Assembly: GCA_964484265.1 (NCBI GenBank)
Contig: CAZAFH010000031.1
Coordinates: 1-64,000 of the forward strand
Origin: SIAQ01 sp964484265
Lineage (GTDB): Bacteria; Planctomycetota; Planctomycetia; Gemmatales; Gemmataceae
Direction of reading: 5' to 3'
DNA length: 64,000 nt
Below are positions 8,614 through 15,862 of this stretch, piece after piece (the stretch's first letter is position 1; each line of letters opens with the position of its first letter). A program made the position numbers and the translations under genes. The notes under the pieces are model-generated. The model did not search any database. It was not told where the DNA came from and worked only from the letters and a program-made list of their open reading frames with translations.

Positions 8614-8836
8614 ATTATGCCCCCCCCAGACATATTTCCGTGGATGATATCACGAAAACGCTGCGATGACAAAGACAATCCGAATAAATCAGGGATGTTG
8701 CGAGCTATTCCGATGGCGATTTTCGTAACTGCCGCCAACGATTCCGCGAGTGCGCGCGATAAGTGTTGCTGGTGTGACCAAAGCGGTGACTGTGAGCGAG
8801 GCAACCAGTCGATGATTTGATTTTCACAACGGAATG

Positions 8837-9052
8837 CTAGAAGATCGGCAGCTGCGGCGGCGTATCGCTGGGCGGCACATCGATCTCCTCCGGCGGCACG
8901 ATCACCACCTTGCCGTCGCGCCAGATTGCCATCGGAATCCCCAACAGCTTGTGTACACGAGCGGCATTGTGGACCGCTTCAGTGACGGCTTTGGTCACCT
9001 TGGCCGTGTCTTTGAACATATCACCCATGTTTGGCGTTTCGTTCACGGTCAT
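8837..9052 (-). CDS. Small protein paired with zeta-toxin-like kinase (possible antitoxin/partner)
   Basis: 71 residues. An N-terminal amphipathic helix (DTAKVTKAVTEAVHNAARVHKLLG) leads into a compact C-terminal segment (IPMAIWRDGKVVIVPPEEI). Its ATG (9050-9052) overlaps the stop of the upstream kinase gene in an ATGA arrangement, so translation is probably coupled. From memory, similar short proteins with an AVWRDGKVV-PPEEI ending often accompany zeta-like kinases. An antitoxin or accessory role is an inference from that pairing. In classical epsilon-zeta systems the antitoxin comes first; here it is second. Confidence 0.7.
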   Translation of the reverse strand: MTVNETPNMGDMFKDTAKVTKAVTEAVHNAARVHKLLGIPMAIWRDGKVVIVPPEEIDVPPSDTPPQLPIF

Positions 9053-9630
9053 TTTGCCACTCCACGTCGAATTGAATCCCAGAGGCTTGCGTCATGCACC
9101 GTCTCTATTGTACCGCTTTTTTCGGCTATCACGGAGGGGTTCTCCAGATTTAGATTGTTGTACATCTTCCAAGAATCAGCCAGCGGTTCGTAGAGGTTGA
9201 AGAAATTTTCCAAGCCGCGTTGATAACGCCGACGGATTGTCTCTTCAGGCACGAAATGCCCGCCTGCTTTGACACGCCCCTGCACACGCTGAATGCTCAC
9301 TTCAGCCGACGGCACCCACACGAAGAACAAATGAAACGCATACCCTGTCTGCTTCAACTCCGCAATCCAGCGTGCGAAGGTGCGGCTGCCGAGCGTCGTC
9401 TCGAAGGCGAAGTTGACGCGCTCGGCCGCTAGCTCGCGGAGATGTTGCAGCATCACCTTGCCGGCCTTCACCGCCATCTCGTCGGCATGAAACGCCGACA
9501 GTCCGCGGGCGATGGCATCGGCGTTGACGTAGTGGCATTTGCCAAAGGCGCCGGAGAGCAGCGTGCGCGAGATCGTCGATTTACCCGCGCCGTTGGGGCC
9601 GCCGATGATGAGGAGGTTGGGGTTGGTCAT
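9049..9630 (-). CDS. Zeta toxin family / AAA-type P-loop kinase
   Basis: 193 residues from ATG 9630. A Walker A loop GGPNGAGKST spans residues 10-19 directly after a hydrophobic strand (NLLIIG). NADAIARGL and FAFETTLGSRTFARWI follow, both typical of zeta-toxin-like kinases that phosphorylate UDP-N-acetylglucosamine or related substrates, and FVPEETIRRRYQRGLENF is the usual downstream Arg-rich helix. Not every member of this family is toxic. An upstream in-frame TTG (9651) is possible, but the P-loop strand begins right after ATG 9630. It is followed by the overlapping small partner. Confidence 0.85.
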   Translation of the reverse strand: MTNPNLLIIGGPNGAGKSTISRTLLSGAFGKCHYVNADAIARGLSAFHADEMAVKAGKVMLQHLRELAAERVNFAFETTLGSRTFARWIAELKQTGYAFHLFFVWVPSAEVSIQRVQGRVKAGGHFVPEETIRRRYQRGLENFFNLYEPLADSWKMYNNLNLENPSVIAEKSGTIETVHDASLWDSIRRGVAK

Positions 9631-9652
9631 GGTGAATAGAGATATTCCCAAG

Positions 9653-9725
9653 CCCAGGGATGAGCGAAGCGAATCCCTGGGATCGTGCCGGCAAATCCCA
9701 GGCGTTCGCTACGCTCACACCTGGG
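9653..9725. repeat. Two inverted hairpin repeats with GAGCGNAGCGA core
   Basis: First hairpin: CCCAGGGA (9653-9660) and TCCCTGGG (9674-9681) around TGAGCGAAGCGAA. Second, in opposite orientation: CCCAGG (9697-9702) and CCTGGG (9720-9725) around a related core reading GTGAGCGTAGCGAAC on the minus strand. The same core recurs between rpmE and prfA with different stem bases, so these belong to a dispersed palindromic family. Confidence 0.7.
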
Positions 9726-9736
9726 CTTGAATCATT

Positions 9737-9782
9737 ACTGCGTATCATACGCCAGGTTCGGCGCCAGCCAGCGTTCGGCGGT
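9737..9782 (-). repeat. Duplicated copy of the metH 3' end
   Basis: 46 bases match 10164-10209, the very end of metH, at 44 of 46 positions. Read on the minus strand it still encodes the last residues of MetH (TAERWLAPNLAYDTQ) followed by a stop (TAA). The two differences are synonymous (Asn and Leu codons). The copies are in direct orientation 427 bp apart and bracket the small membrane-protein ORF. Confidence 0.9.
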
Positions 9783-9785
9783 AGA

Positions 9786-10154
9786 TCATTCTCGAATATT
9801 CTGGTGTATCCCCAGCAGTTCCGCAACTGTTTCTTCAAGCGATCTTCTATTTCTGCGTAAGCTCAGTGATGCCGCAATGACTCGAGACTCGCGATCGTAA
9901 ATGACCACGATGGCAAAGAAATCCCCCTCCCATCCTTCGATCCAGCCTTGATTCTCATGCAAAACAGGCGTACCGCTCCGCCAAGTGGGTCCGTTTTGAG
10001 GGCCTCCGAGGCGTTTCTCAACTGTTGACACGTCATCGCCCGCTCGAATGCATAAGTAATTTCCAATCGAAACGCCAGGGAAATAGGTGCTCACGTACAA
10101 ATAAATGCACACAGCCGCGAATACAAATCCGTACGCTGGAATACGTTTCTTCAC
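9786..10154 (-). CDS. Small membrane-anchored hypothetical protein
   Basis: 122 residues if started at GTG 10154. One N-terminal transmembrane or signal-anchor segment (AYGFVFAAVCIYLYVSTYF) precedes a soluble part with SRVIAASLSLRRNRRSLEETVAELL near the C terminus. I do not recognise the family. GTG 10154 is chosen because GAGG lies just upstream; the in-frame ATG at 10175 would overlap the end of metH and lacks a ribosome site. The ORF sits exactly between two copies of the metH 3' end, suggesting arrival as an insertion. Confidence is moderate because it is short and has no recognised homologue. Confidence 0.55.
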   Translation of the reverse strand: MKKRIPAYGFVFAAVCIYLYVSTYFPGVSIGNYLCIRAGDDVSTVEKRLGGPQNGPTWRSGTPVLHENQGWIEGWEGDFFAIVVIYDRESRVIAASLSLRRNRRSLEETVAELLGIHQNIRE

Positions 10155-10161
10155 GTCAACC

Positions 10162-13100
10162 TCACTGCGTATCATACGCCAAATTCGGCGCCAGCCAGCG
10201 TTCGGCGGTGGCGAGCGGCATGCCCTTTCGCGCGGCGTAATCCTCGAGCTGATCGCGCGTGATGAGATCGACGGCAAAGTATTTCGCCTCAGGATGCGCG
10301 AAATACAAACCGCTGACGCTCGCCGCCGGCCACATCGCGAAGCTCTCGGTGAGCGTCATACCGATCTTCGCTTCGACGTCGAGCAGTTTCCAGAGCGTGC
10401 CCTTTTCGGTGTGATCGGGGCACGACGGATAGCCCGCCGCCGGGCGGATGCCGCGATATCTTTCCTCGATGAGGTCGTCGTTGCTCAACGCTTCGTCCTG
10501 GCCGAAACCCCACTCGATGCGCACGCGTTTGTGCAGATATTCAGCGAACGCCTCGGCCAGGCGATCTGCCAGCGATTCAACCAGAATCGCGTTGTAGTCA
10601 TCGCCCGCGGTCTTGTAAACATCGACGATTTCCTTGACGCCGAACCCCGTGCTGACGGCAAACGCGCCGAGGTAATCGTGGATCCCGCTCTCCACAGGCG
10701 CAACATAATCCGCCAGACTGCGGAAGCTCGTTTGCCCTTCGCGCTCCCATTGTTGGCGCAGCATCGGCATGCGGCACAATTCGTGCGTGCGCGATTCATC
10801 GGTGTAGAGGACGATGTCGTCGCCATCGCTGTTGGCCGGGAAGAATCCGTACACGCCTTTGGCGAGGGGCGAGGAGCGAGGGGCGAGGGGCGAGGAAGGA
10901 GAATGCAGCCATTTTCGTAGTATCTTTTGTCCGTTATCGAACAGCTCGCGGGCTTCCTTGCCGACGTGGGCGTCTTTGAAAATATCGGGGTACTTGCCCT
11001 TCAGTTCCCACGACATGAAAAACGGCGACCAGTCGATGAACGGCACCAGCGTATCGAGCGGTACTTCGATCGCCTTCGCGCCGAGGAAGCTCGGCTTGGC
11101 GATCGGTGTGTGCGGCCAATCGATCTGGTAACGGCGCTGCTTCGCCTCGGCGTACGACACCAGTTTGCGCTCCCGGCGTTTGCGGAAGCTCTCGCGGTCC
11201 TTGTCCTGTGCTTCGCGGTTTTCCCGGTCGAGGTCGCGGCGTGATTCGGGCCTCATCAGGCGATCGACGACGCCGACGCAGCGCGAGGCGTCTTTCACGT
11301 GGACGGTGATATTGCTGTACGACGGCGCGATGCGCACCGCGGTGTGTTTGGGGCTAGTCGTCGCGCCGCCGATGAGCAGTGGAATGGTGAAGCCTTCGCG
11401 CTGCATTTCCTTGGCGACATGGACCATTTCGTCGAGCGATGGGGTGATCAGGCCCGACAGGCCGACCATATCGACGGCGTGTTTCTTGGCCTCCTCGAGG
11501 ATCTTCTCGCACGGGACCATGACGCCGAGGTCGATGACTTCGTAGTCGTTGCAGCCGAGCACGACGGAGACGATGTTCTTGCCAATGTCGTGAACATCGC
11601 CGCGAACGGTGGCCATGAGAATCTTGCCACGCGCTTGATGGACGGCGCCGCTTTTCTTGCGTTCCTCTTCCATGAACGGCAGCAGATACTTCACCGCTTG
11701 TTTCATGACGCGCGCGCTCTTGACGACCTGGGGAAGAAACATTTTGCCCGCGCCGAACAGGTCGCCGACGACGTTCATGCCGTCCATGAGCGGGCCTTCG
11801 ATGATATGCAGTGGCCGGTCGTATTGGTGGCGGGCTTCCTCGACATCTTGATCGATGAAGTCGGCGATGCCATTGACAAGCGCATGCTTGAGACGCTCTT
11901 GCACGGAAGCATTGCGCCAGGCGTTGGTCTGGACCTCGGTTTTGTCCTTCTTTTTCACCGACTCAGAGAACTTGAGTAGGCGATCGGTCGCATCGGGCCG
12001 ACGATTGAGGACGACGTCCTCGACGTGCTCGAGCAGGTCTTTAGGTATTTCTTCGTAGACCTGCAGTTGACCCGGGTTGACGATGCCCATATCGAGGCCG
12101 GCCTTGATCGCGTGATACAGGAAGACGGCGTTGATCGCTTCGCGCACGACTTCGTTGCCCCGGAAGCTGAACGACACATTGCTGACGCCGCCGGAGGTTT
12201 TCGCCTTGGGAAAGAGGCGTTTCAACTCGCGCACGGCTTTGAAGAACTCGACAGCGTAGTTGTTGTGCTCCTCCATGCCGGTGCCGATGGTGAGGATGTT
12301 GGTGTCGAAGATAATGTCCGACGGATCGAAGCCGACTTCCTCGGTGAGCAGTTTGTAGCTGACCTCGCAGATGCGCACTTTGTCTTCGCACGTCACCGCC
12401 TGTCCGCGCGGCATGCCGGGGATGGCGAAGTCATCGGTGAAGGCCATGACGACGACGGCGGCGCCGTAGCGTTTGACGAGGCGTGCCTGTTCGAGGAATT
12501 TCTCCTTGCCTTCCTTGAGGCTGATGGAGTTGACGATGCCTTTGCCCTGAAGGCATTGCAGGCCGGCTTCGATGATCTCAAACTTGGAGCTATCGACCAT
12601 GATGGGGACGTTGGACAGTCCCGGCTCATTTGCCAGGAGTCTTAGGAAGCGCGTCATCGCCTCCTTGCCGTCGATCAGGTCGGCGTCCATGTTGACGTCG
12701 AGGATGTTGGCCCCGCCTTCGATTTGATCGCGGGCGATTTTAATGGCGGCGTCGAATTGGCCTTCCTTGATGAGGCGTTTGAATTTCAGTGAACCGGTGA
12801 TGTTGCAACGCTCGCCGACCATGACGAAGTTCGTCTCGGGCCGAACGATGAGGACTTCGTTGCCGCAAAAGTAGGACCAGGTTTCTTTCTCCCCTCTCCC
12901 TTCGGGAGAGGGGATGGGGGTGAGGGTGGTGCCGCCGTGTGCTCGGGACCTCACCCCTAACCCCTCCCTCGAAGGGAGAGGGGAGGAAAACGGTCGAGGC
13001 GTGACGCCTTCGACGGCCTTGCCGAAAGCTTGAATCCACTCCGGCGTCGTGCCGCAACACCCGCCAATGATGTTGACCCAGCCAGAGCGGGCGAATTCGC

Positions 13101-14001
13101 CGAGCATCTTGGCCGTGCCATCGCGGCCAACGCCGCGGAATCCGCCCATGCCATCGGGCAGACCCGCGTTGGGGTAAACGGAGATCGGCAGCTTGGACAC
13201 CTGCGCGATGCCCTCGATCGCGGGGCGAATCAGATCCACGCCGACGCCGCAGTTGAAGCCGACGGCAAGCGCATCGAAGTGCGACACGGAGACGTAATAA
13301 GCCTCCGGCGTCTGTGCAAAGAGCGTTCGGCCATTCTCGTAGATCGTCCCAGAGATTATGGTGGGCACATGCACGCCGAAATCGGCGTTGTACTTGTCGA
13401 TCGCGTACAGGCACGCCTTGAGCACGAGAATGTCGTTGCCCGTCTCGACGGCGAGAAGATCGGCGCCGCCTTCGACAAGCGCCTTGACCTGACCGTAATA
13501 GCTGTTGGCAAACGCCTCGAAGCTGATCGAACGTGCCCCTTGATCCGCCTGACCCGGTTCGATGTAGAGCGTCTTGTTCGTCGGCCCGATGCTGCCGGCA
13601 ACGAATCGCGGCTTGTCGGGATTCTTGCGCGTATATTCGTCGCATACTTTGCGCGCCAGGCCCGCGGCCTTCTTATTGATCTCTTCCACAAGCGGGCTGA
13701 GTTGAAATTCCTCCAGACCGAGTTCGTTGCCATTGAAACTGCACGTCTCCACGATATCCGCGCCGGCTTCCAGATAGGCGCGGTGGATGTCCTCGATCAT
13801 CTTCGGCTGCGTGAGAACCAAGGCCTCCGTGCAGTTCATCAGCGAGACGGGATGGGTGCGAAAGCGTTCGCCGCGATAGTCCGGTTCTTGCGGTTTGTAC
13901 GAATAGATGAGCGCGCCCATCGACCCGTCGAGCAGCAGAATTCGGCGAGACATTAGCTCGCGCAAAGCGTCAATGGGCCTGGCCTGAGTCAAGATCGACA
14001 T
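10162..14001 (-). CDS. metH: Cobalamin-dependent methionine synthase
   Basis: About 1279 residues from ATG 14001. It transfers the methyl group of methyltetrahydrofolate to homocysteine through B12. All four modules are present: the homocysteine domain with zinc ligands in GFNCGVG and GGCCGTTPEW; the pterin domain starting ETNFVMVGERCNITG; the cap and B12 domain with the base-off motif DVHDIGKNIVSVVLG; and the activation domain with RPAAGYPSCPDHTEKG for S-adenosylmethionine. A start at 14055 is possible but adds 18 unrelated residues. Two in-frame additions are unusual: about 37 residues between the homocysteine and pterin domains (PLPSREGLGVRS...LTPIPSPEGRGE), encoded by a palindromic repeat, and SPSSPLAPRSSP in the activation domain, encoded by a heptamer repeat. 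No B12 riboswitch is recognisable upstream. Confidence 0.95.
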   Translation of the reverse strand: MSILTQARPIDALRELMSRRILLLDGSMGALIYSYKPQEPDYRGERFRTHPVSLMNCTEALVLTQPKMIEDIHRAYLEAGADIVETCSFNGNELGLEEFQLSPLVEEINKKAAGLARKVCDEYTRKNPDKPRFVAGSIGPTNKTLYIEPGQADQGARSISFEAFANSYYGQVKALVEGGADLLAVETGNDILVLKACLYAIDKYNADFGVHVPTIISGTIYENGRTLFAQTPEAYYVSVSHFDALAVGFNCGVGVDLIRPAIEGIAQVSKLPISVYPNAGLPDGMGGFRGVGRDGTAKMLGEFARSGWVNIIGGCCGTTPEWIQAFGKAVEGVTPRPFSSPLPSREGLGVRSRAHGGTTLTPIPSPEGRGEKETWSYFCGNEVLIVRPETNFVMVGERCNITGSLKFKRLIKEGQFDAAIKIARDQIEGGANILDVNMDADLIDGKEAMTRFLRLLANEPGLSNVPIMVDSSKFEIIEAGLQCLQGKGIVNSISLKEGKEKFLEQARLVKRYGAAVVVMAFTDDFAIPGMPRGQAVTCEDKVRICEVSYKLLTEEVGFDPSDIIFDTNILTIGTGMEEHNNYAVEFFKAVRELKRLFPKAKTSGGVSNVSFSFRGNEVVREAINAVFLYHAIKAGLDMGIVNPGQLQVYEEIPKDLLEHVEDVVLNRRPDATDRLLKFSESVKKKDKTEVQTNAWRNASVQERLKHALVNGIADFIDQDVEEARHQYDRPLHIIEGPLMDGMNVVGDLFGAGKMFLPQVVKSARVMKQAVKYLLPFMEEERKKSGAVHQARGKILMATVRGDVHDIGKNIVSVVLGCNDYEVIDLGVMVPCEKILEEAKKHAVDMVGLSGLITPSLDEMVHVAKEMQREGFTIPLLIGGATTSPKHTAVRIAPSYSNITVHVKDASRCVGVVDRLMRPESRRDLDRENREAQDKDRESFRKRRERKLVSYAEAKQRRYQIDWPHTPIAKPSFLGAKAIEVPLDTLVPFIDWSPFFMSWELKGKYPDIFKDAHVGKEARELFDNGQKILRKWLHSPSSPLAPRSSPLAKGVYGFFPANSDGDDIVLYTDESRTHELCRMPMLRQQWEREGQTSFRSLADYVAPVESGIHDYLGAFAVSTGFGVKEIVDVYKTAGDDYNAILVESLADRLAEAFAEYLHKRVRIEWGFGQDEALSNDDLIEERYRGIRPAAGYPSCPDHTEKGTLWKLLDVEAKIGMTLTESFAMWPAASVSGLYFAHPEAKYFAVDLITRDQLEDYAARKGMPLATAERWLAPNLAYDTQ
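10861..10895. repeat. Heptamer tandem repeat inside metH (5 x 7 bp)
   Basis: Five consecutive copies of GGCGAGG (third copy AGCGAGG) on the plus strand. On the metH strand they encode the low-complexity segment SPLAPRSSPLA just before KGVYGFFPANSDGDD. Gain or loss of one unit would shift the metH frame. Confidence 0.9.
12887..12987. repeat. REP-like palindromic element inserted in frame in metH
   Basis: Two inverted units are visible. The first has perfect 10-base arms CCCCTCTCCC (12891-12900) and GGGAGAGGGG (12904-12913) followed by GGGGGTGAGGG. The second, in opposite orientation, reads ACCTCACCCCTAACCCC and then a CCCCTCCCT / AGGGAGAGGGG hairpin. It is translated as part of MetH, between the homocysteine and pterin domains. 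Confidence 0.88.
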
Positions 14002-14090
14002 AGTGTAAGTCCGTTTCGAGTTTTCCGTTAAGGTATCTTCTTCAAGATAGAGCATCTGGGGAATTCACGCCAGATGAATTGGCGCTGGGA

Positions 14091-14173
14091 CACACCAGCC
14101 CGGAGCGCCAGCGACGGGATAGCTTCGCATCCTGCCGTCGAAGTATCCCCGTCGCTGGCGCTCGGGGCTAGTG
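14091..14173. repeat. Long imperfect inverted repeat upstream of rpmE
   Basis: The left arm (14091-14121) and right arm (14144-14173) share the core GAGCGCCAGCGACGGG in opposite orientation, with flanking CAGCCCG / CGGGGCTAG. A smaller CTTCG..CGAAG hairpin lies between them. It sits in the 263-bp gap between divergent metH and rpmE and belongs to the hairpin repeats scattered through the region. Confidence 0.8.
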
Positions 14174-14264
14174 AACTTTCCTTTGACAATCGCCTTGCTC
14201 TCCATCTCAGATTGGCATATCATAACATTTTGATCCACTTGGAAACAATGCTTGAGCGAGAGCC

Positions 14265-14504
14265 ATGAAGAAAGACATTCACCCCAAATACGAAGAAACG
14301 ACCGTCACCTGCGGTTGTGGCAACAAATTCACGACGCGCAGCACGAGGAAGAATATCTCCGTCGAAATCTGCTCCGCGTGCCATCCGTTTTTCACCGGCA
14401 AGATGAAGTACGTTGACACGACAGGCCGACTCGAGAAATTCCAGAAGAAATACAACTGGGACAAGCGCAAGAAACCCGAGGAAGCCGCCGCTGCCGCCAA
14501 GTAG
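14265..14504 (+). CDS. rpmE: 50S ribosomal protein L31, zinc-binding (C+) type
   Basis: 79 residues, normal for L31 with a short tail. Four cysteines placed for one zinc ion are seen at residues 16, 18, 36 and 39 (TCGCGNKF ... EICSACHPFFTG). The basic C terminus (YNWDKRKK) is followed by an Ala-rich tail. The start codon follows GAGCGAGAGCC. It precedes prfA, a gene order seen in many bacteria, but an intrinsic terminator lies between them. Confidence 0.95.
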   Translation: MKKDIHPKYEETTVTCGCGNKFTTRSTRKNISVEICSACHPFFTGKMKYVDTTGRLEKFQKKYNWDKRKKPEEAAAAAK

Positions 14505-14520
14505 CGCCCGCGATTCAACC

Positions 14521-14565
14521 AAGGCAAGAGGATGCTCCGCGCGTCCTTTTGCCTTTTTTGTTTTC
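14521..14565 (+). terminator. Rho-independent terminator after rpmE
   Basis: Stem AAGGCAAGAGGA (14521-14532) pairs with TCCTTTTGCCTT (14544-14555) with one G-T wobble and an 11-base loop, followed by a T-rich run at 14556-14564. It starts 17 bp after the rpmE stop. Confidence 0.85.
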
Positions 14566-14570
14566 ACAAG

Positions 14571-14642
14571 CCCCAGGATGAGCGCAGCGATTCCTGGGGA
14601 TATTTGAATTCACCCCCGCGAATCGCTGCGCTCATCGCGGGG
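14571..14642. repeat. Two inverted hairpins with GATGAGCGCAGCGATTC core
   Basis: First hairpin arms are CCCCAGGA (14571-14578) and TCCTGGGG (14592-14599). Second hairpin arms are CCCCGCGA (14614-14621) and TCGCGGGG (14635-14642). Both share a 17-base core in opposite orientation, while the outer stem bases differ yet stay complementary. The element ends 15 bp before the prfA start. Confidence 0.85.
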
Positions 14643-14657
14643 CTTGGTGATGGTTCC

Positions 14658-15773
14658 ATGTGGCCCGCGTTCGAACAGGCTCTGACCCGCCACAAAGAAG
14701 TCGAAGCATTGCTCGGCGATCCCGATGTCATCGGCGACCGTGCGCGCTACACGAAAATCGCCAAGGAGCATGGCTCGCTGCAAAAGATGATTCGGCCCTA
14801 TCTCGATTTTCTCAAAGTCAGCGACGAAATCGCCCAGGCAAAATTGATGCTCGAAGGCGCCGACGCCGACATGCAGGCGATGGTCGAAGAGGAACTCAAG
14901 TCGCTCACCGCGCGCGAGGCAGAGCTTCGCACTCGGCTCGAAGACATCCTGCTCATGGGCGGCGAGGACTACGGCAGCATCATCGTCGAAATTCGCGCCG
15001 GCACCGGCGGGGATGAAGCGGCGCTGTTCGCCGGCGATCTCTATCGCATGTATTCGCAATATGGCCGGGACAAGGGCTGGAAGATCGAGGAAATCTCGTT
15101 CAGCCCGGGCGAACAAGGCGGGTACAAGGAAGTCGTGTTCAGCGTCGCGGGTGAAGACGCCTATCAGCACCTCAAGTACGAGAGCGGCGGACATCGCGTA
15201 CAGCGCGTGCCCAAGACCGAGACGCAGGGCCGCATCCATACCTCCGCGGCGACGGTGGCGGTCTTGCCGGAACCCGACGAGGTGCAGATCGAGATCAAGG
15301 AATCCGACATCGAATGGGAACGCATGCGGGCGGGCGGCGCAGGCGGGCAGCACGTCAACAAGACCGAAAGCGCCGTGCGCATCTGGTACAAGAAGGGCAC
15401 GCCCGACGAATTCGAAGTCAAGTGCCAGGATGAGCGCAGCCAAAGTAAGAACTACGACCGGGCGATGCGCATCTTGCGCAGCCGAGTGTTCGAACGCCAG
15501 CGCGAGAAATTGCACCAGGAACGTGCTCAACAGCGCAAGAGCCTGATCGGCTCGGGCGACCGCAGCGAGCGCATCCGCACCTACAATTTTCCACAGAACC
15601 GCATCACCGATCATCGCATCAACGAATCCTGGTATCGGCTCGACGCCATCGTCGCCGGCGATCTGACGGCGGTGATCGACACGCTCCGCGCACACGACAA
15701 GAAGCAACGCCTCGCCGAGACCAACCCGGAAGCGGTGATGAAGAACGTCGCCGATGCGAATGCGAAATTGTGA
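14658..15773 (+). CDS. prfA: Peptide chain release factor 1
   Basis: 371 residues. RF1 reads UAG and UAA in the ribosomal A site and triggers release. The catalytic GGQ motif is in RAGGAGGQHVNKTESAVR. Just before it are RVPKTETQGRIHTSAATVAVLPEP and the typical RF1 C terminus FPQNRITDHRINESWYRLDAI. The PKT tripeptide in the recognition region follows the RF1 rather than the RF2 (SPF) pattern. ATG 14658 (MWPAFEQAL) gives the family N terminus; the longer reading frame from 14532 runs through repeat DNA. No strong ribosome site is seen, and the leader is the hairpin repeat. prmC, a frequent neighbour, is absent. Confidence 0.95.
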   Translation: MWPAFEQALTRHKEVEALLGDPDVIGDRARYTKIAKEHGSLQKMIRPYLDFLKVSDEIAQAKLMLEGADADMQAMVEEELKSLTAREAELRTRLEDILLMGGEDYGSIIVEIRAGTGGDEAALFAGDLYRMYSQYGRDKGWKIEEISFSPGEQGGYKEVVFSVAGEDAYQHLKYESGGHRVQRVPKTETQGRIHTSAATVAVLPEPDEVQIEIKESDIEWERMRAGGAGGQHVNKTESAVRIWYKKGTPDEFEVKCQDERSQSKNYDRAMRILRSRVFERQREKLHQERAQQRKSLIGSGDRSERIRTYNFPQNRITDHRINESWYRLDAIVAGDLTAVIDTLRAHDKKQRLAETNPEAVMKNVADANAKL

Positions 15774-15782
15774 GAATAGCTG

Positions 15783-15810
15783 TCAGCTATCAGCCGTCAG
15801 CTTTCAGCCA
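15783..15810. repeat. Degenerate heptamer tandem repeat (4 x 7 bp)
   Basis: Four consecutive heptamers: TCAGCTA, TCAGCCG, TCAGCTT, TCAGCCA. It lies just after the prfA stop and before the PQQ-like gene. Confidence 0.85.
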
Positions 15811-15862
15811 TTCATCGTGGCCTACAATCCAATTTGTTGTTCAATCGGAAAGGATCCCCTCC

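Noticed and set aside
9653..9725. CRISPR-like or terminator interpretation of the hairpin repeats
   Set aside because: Only two units in opposite orientation, no spacers of equal length and no T-run, so a dispersed palindromic repeat fits better.
11299..11979. 226-codon plus-strand frame opposite metH
   Set aside because: Antisense shadow of the B12-binding region of metH.
14056..14264. Cobalamin or SAM riboswitch upstream of metH
   Set aside because: I looked for a B12 box and SAM-type leader on the minus strand and saw neither; the structure there is explained by the inverted repeat.
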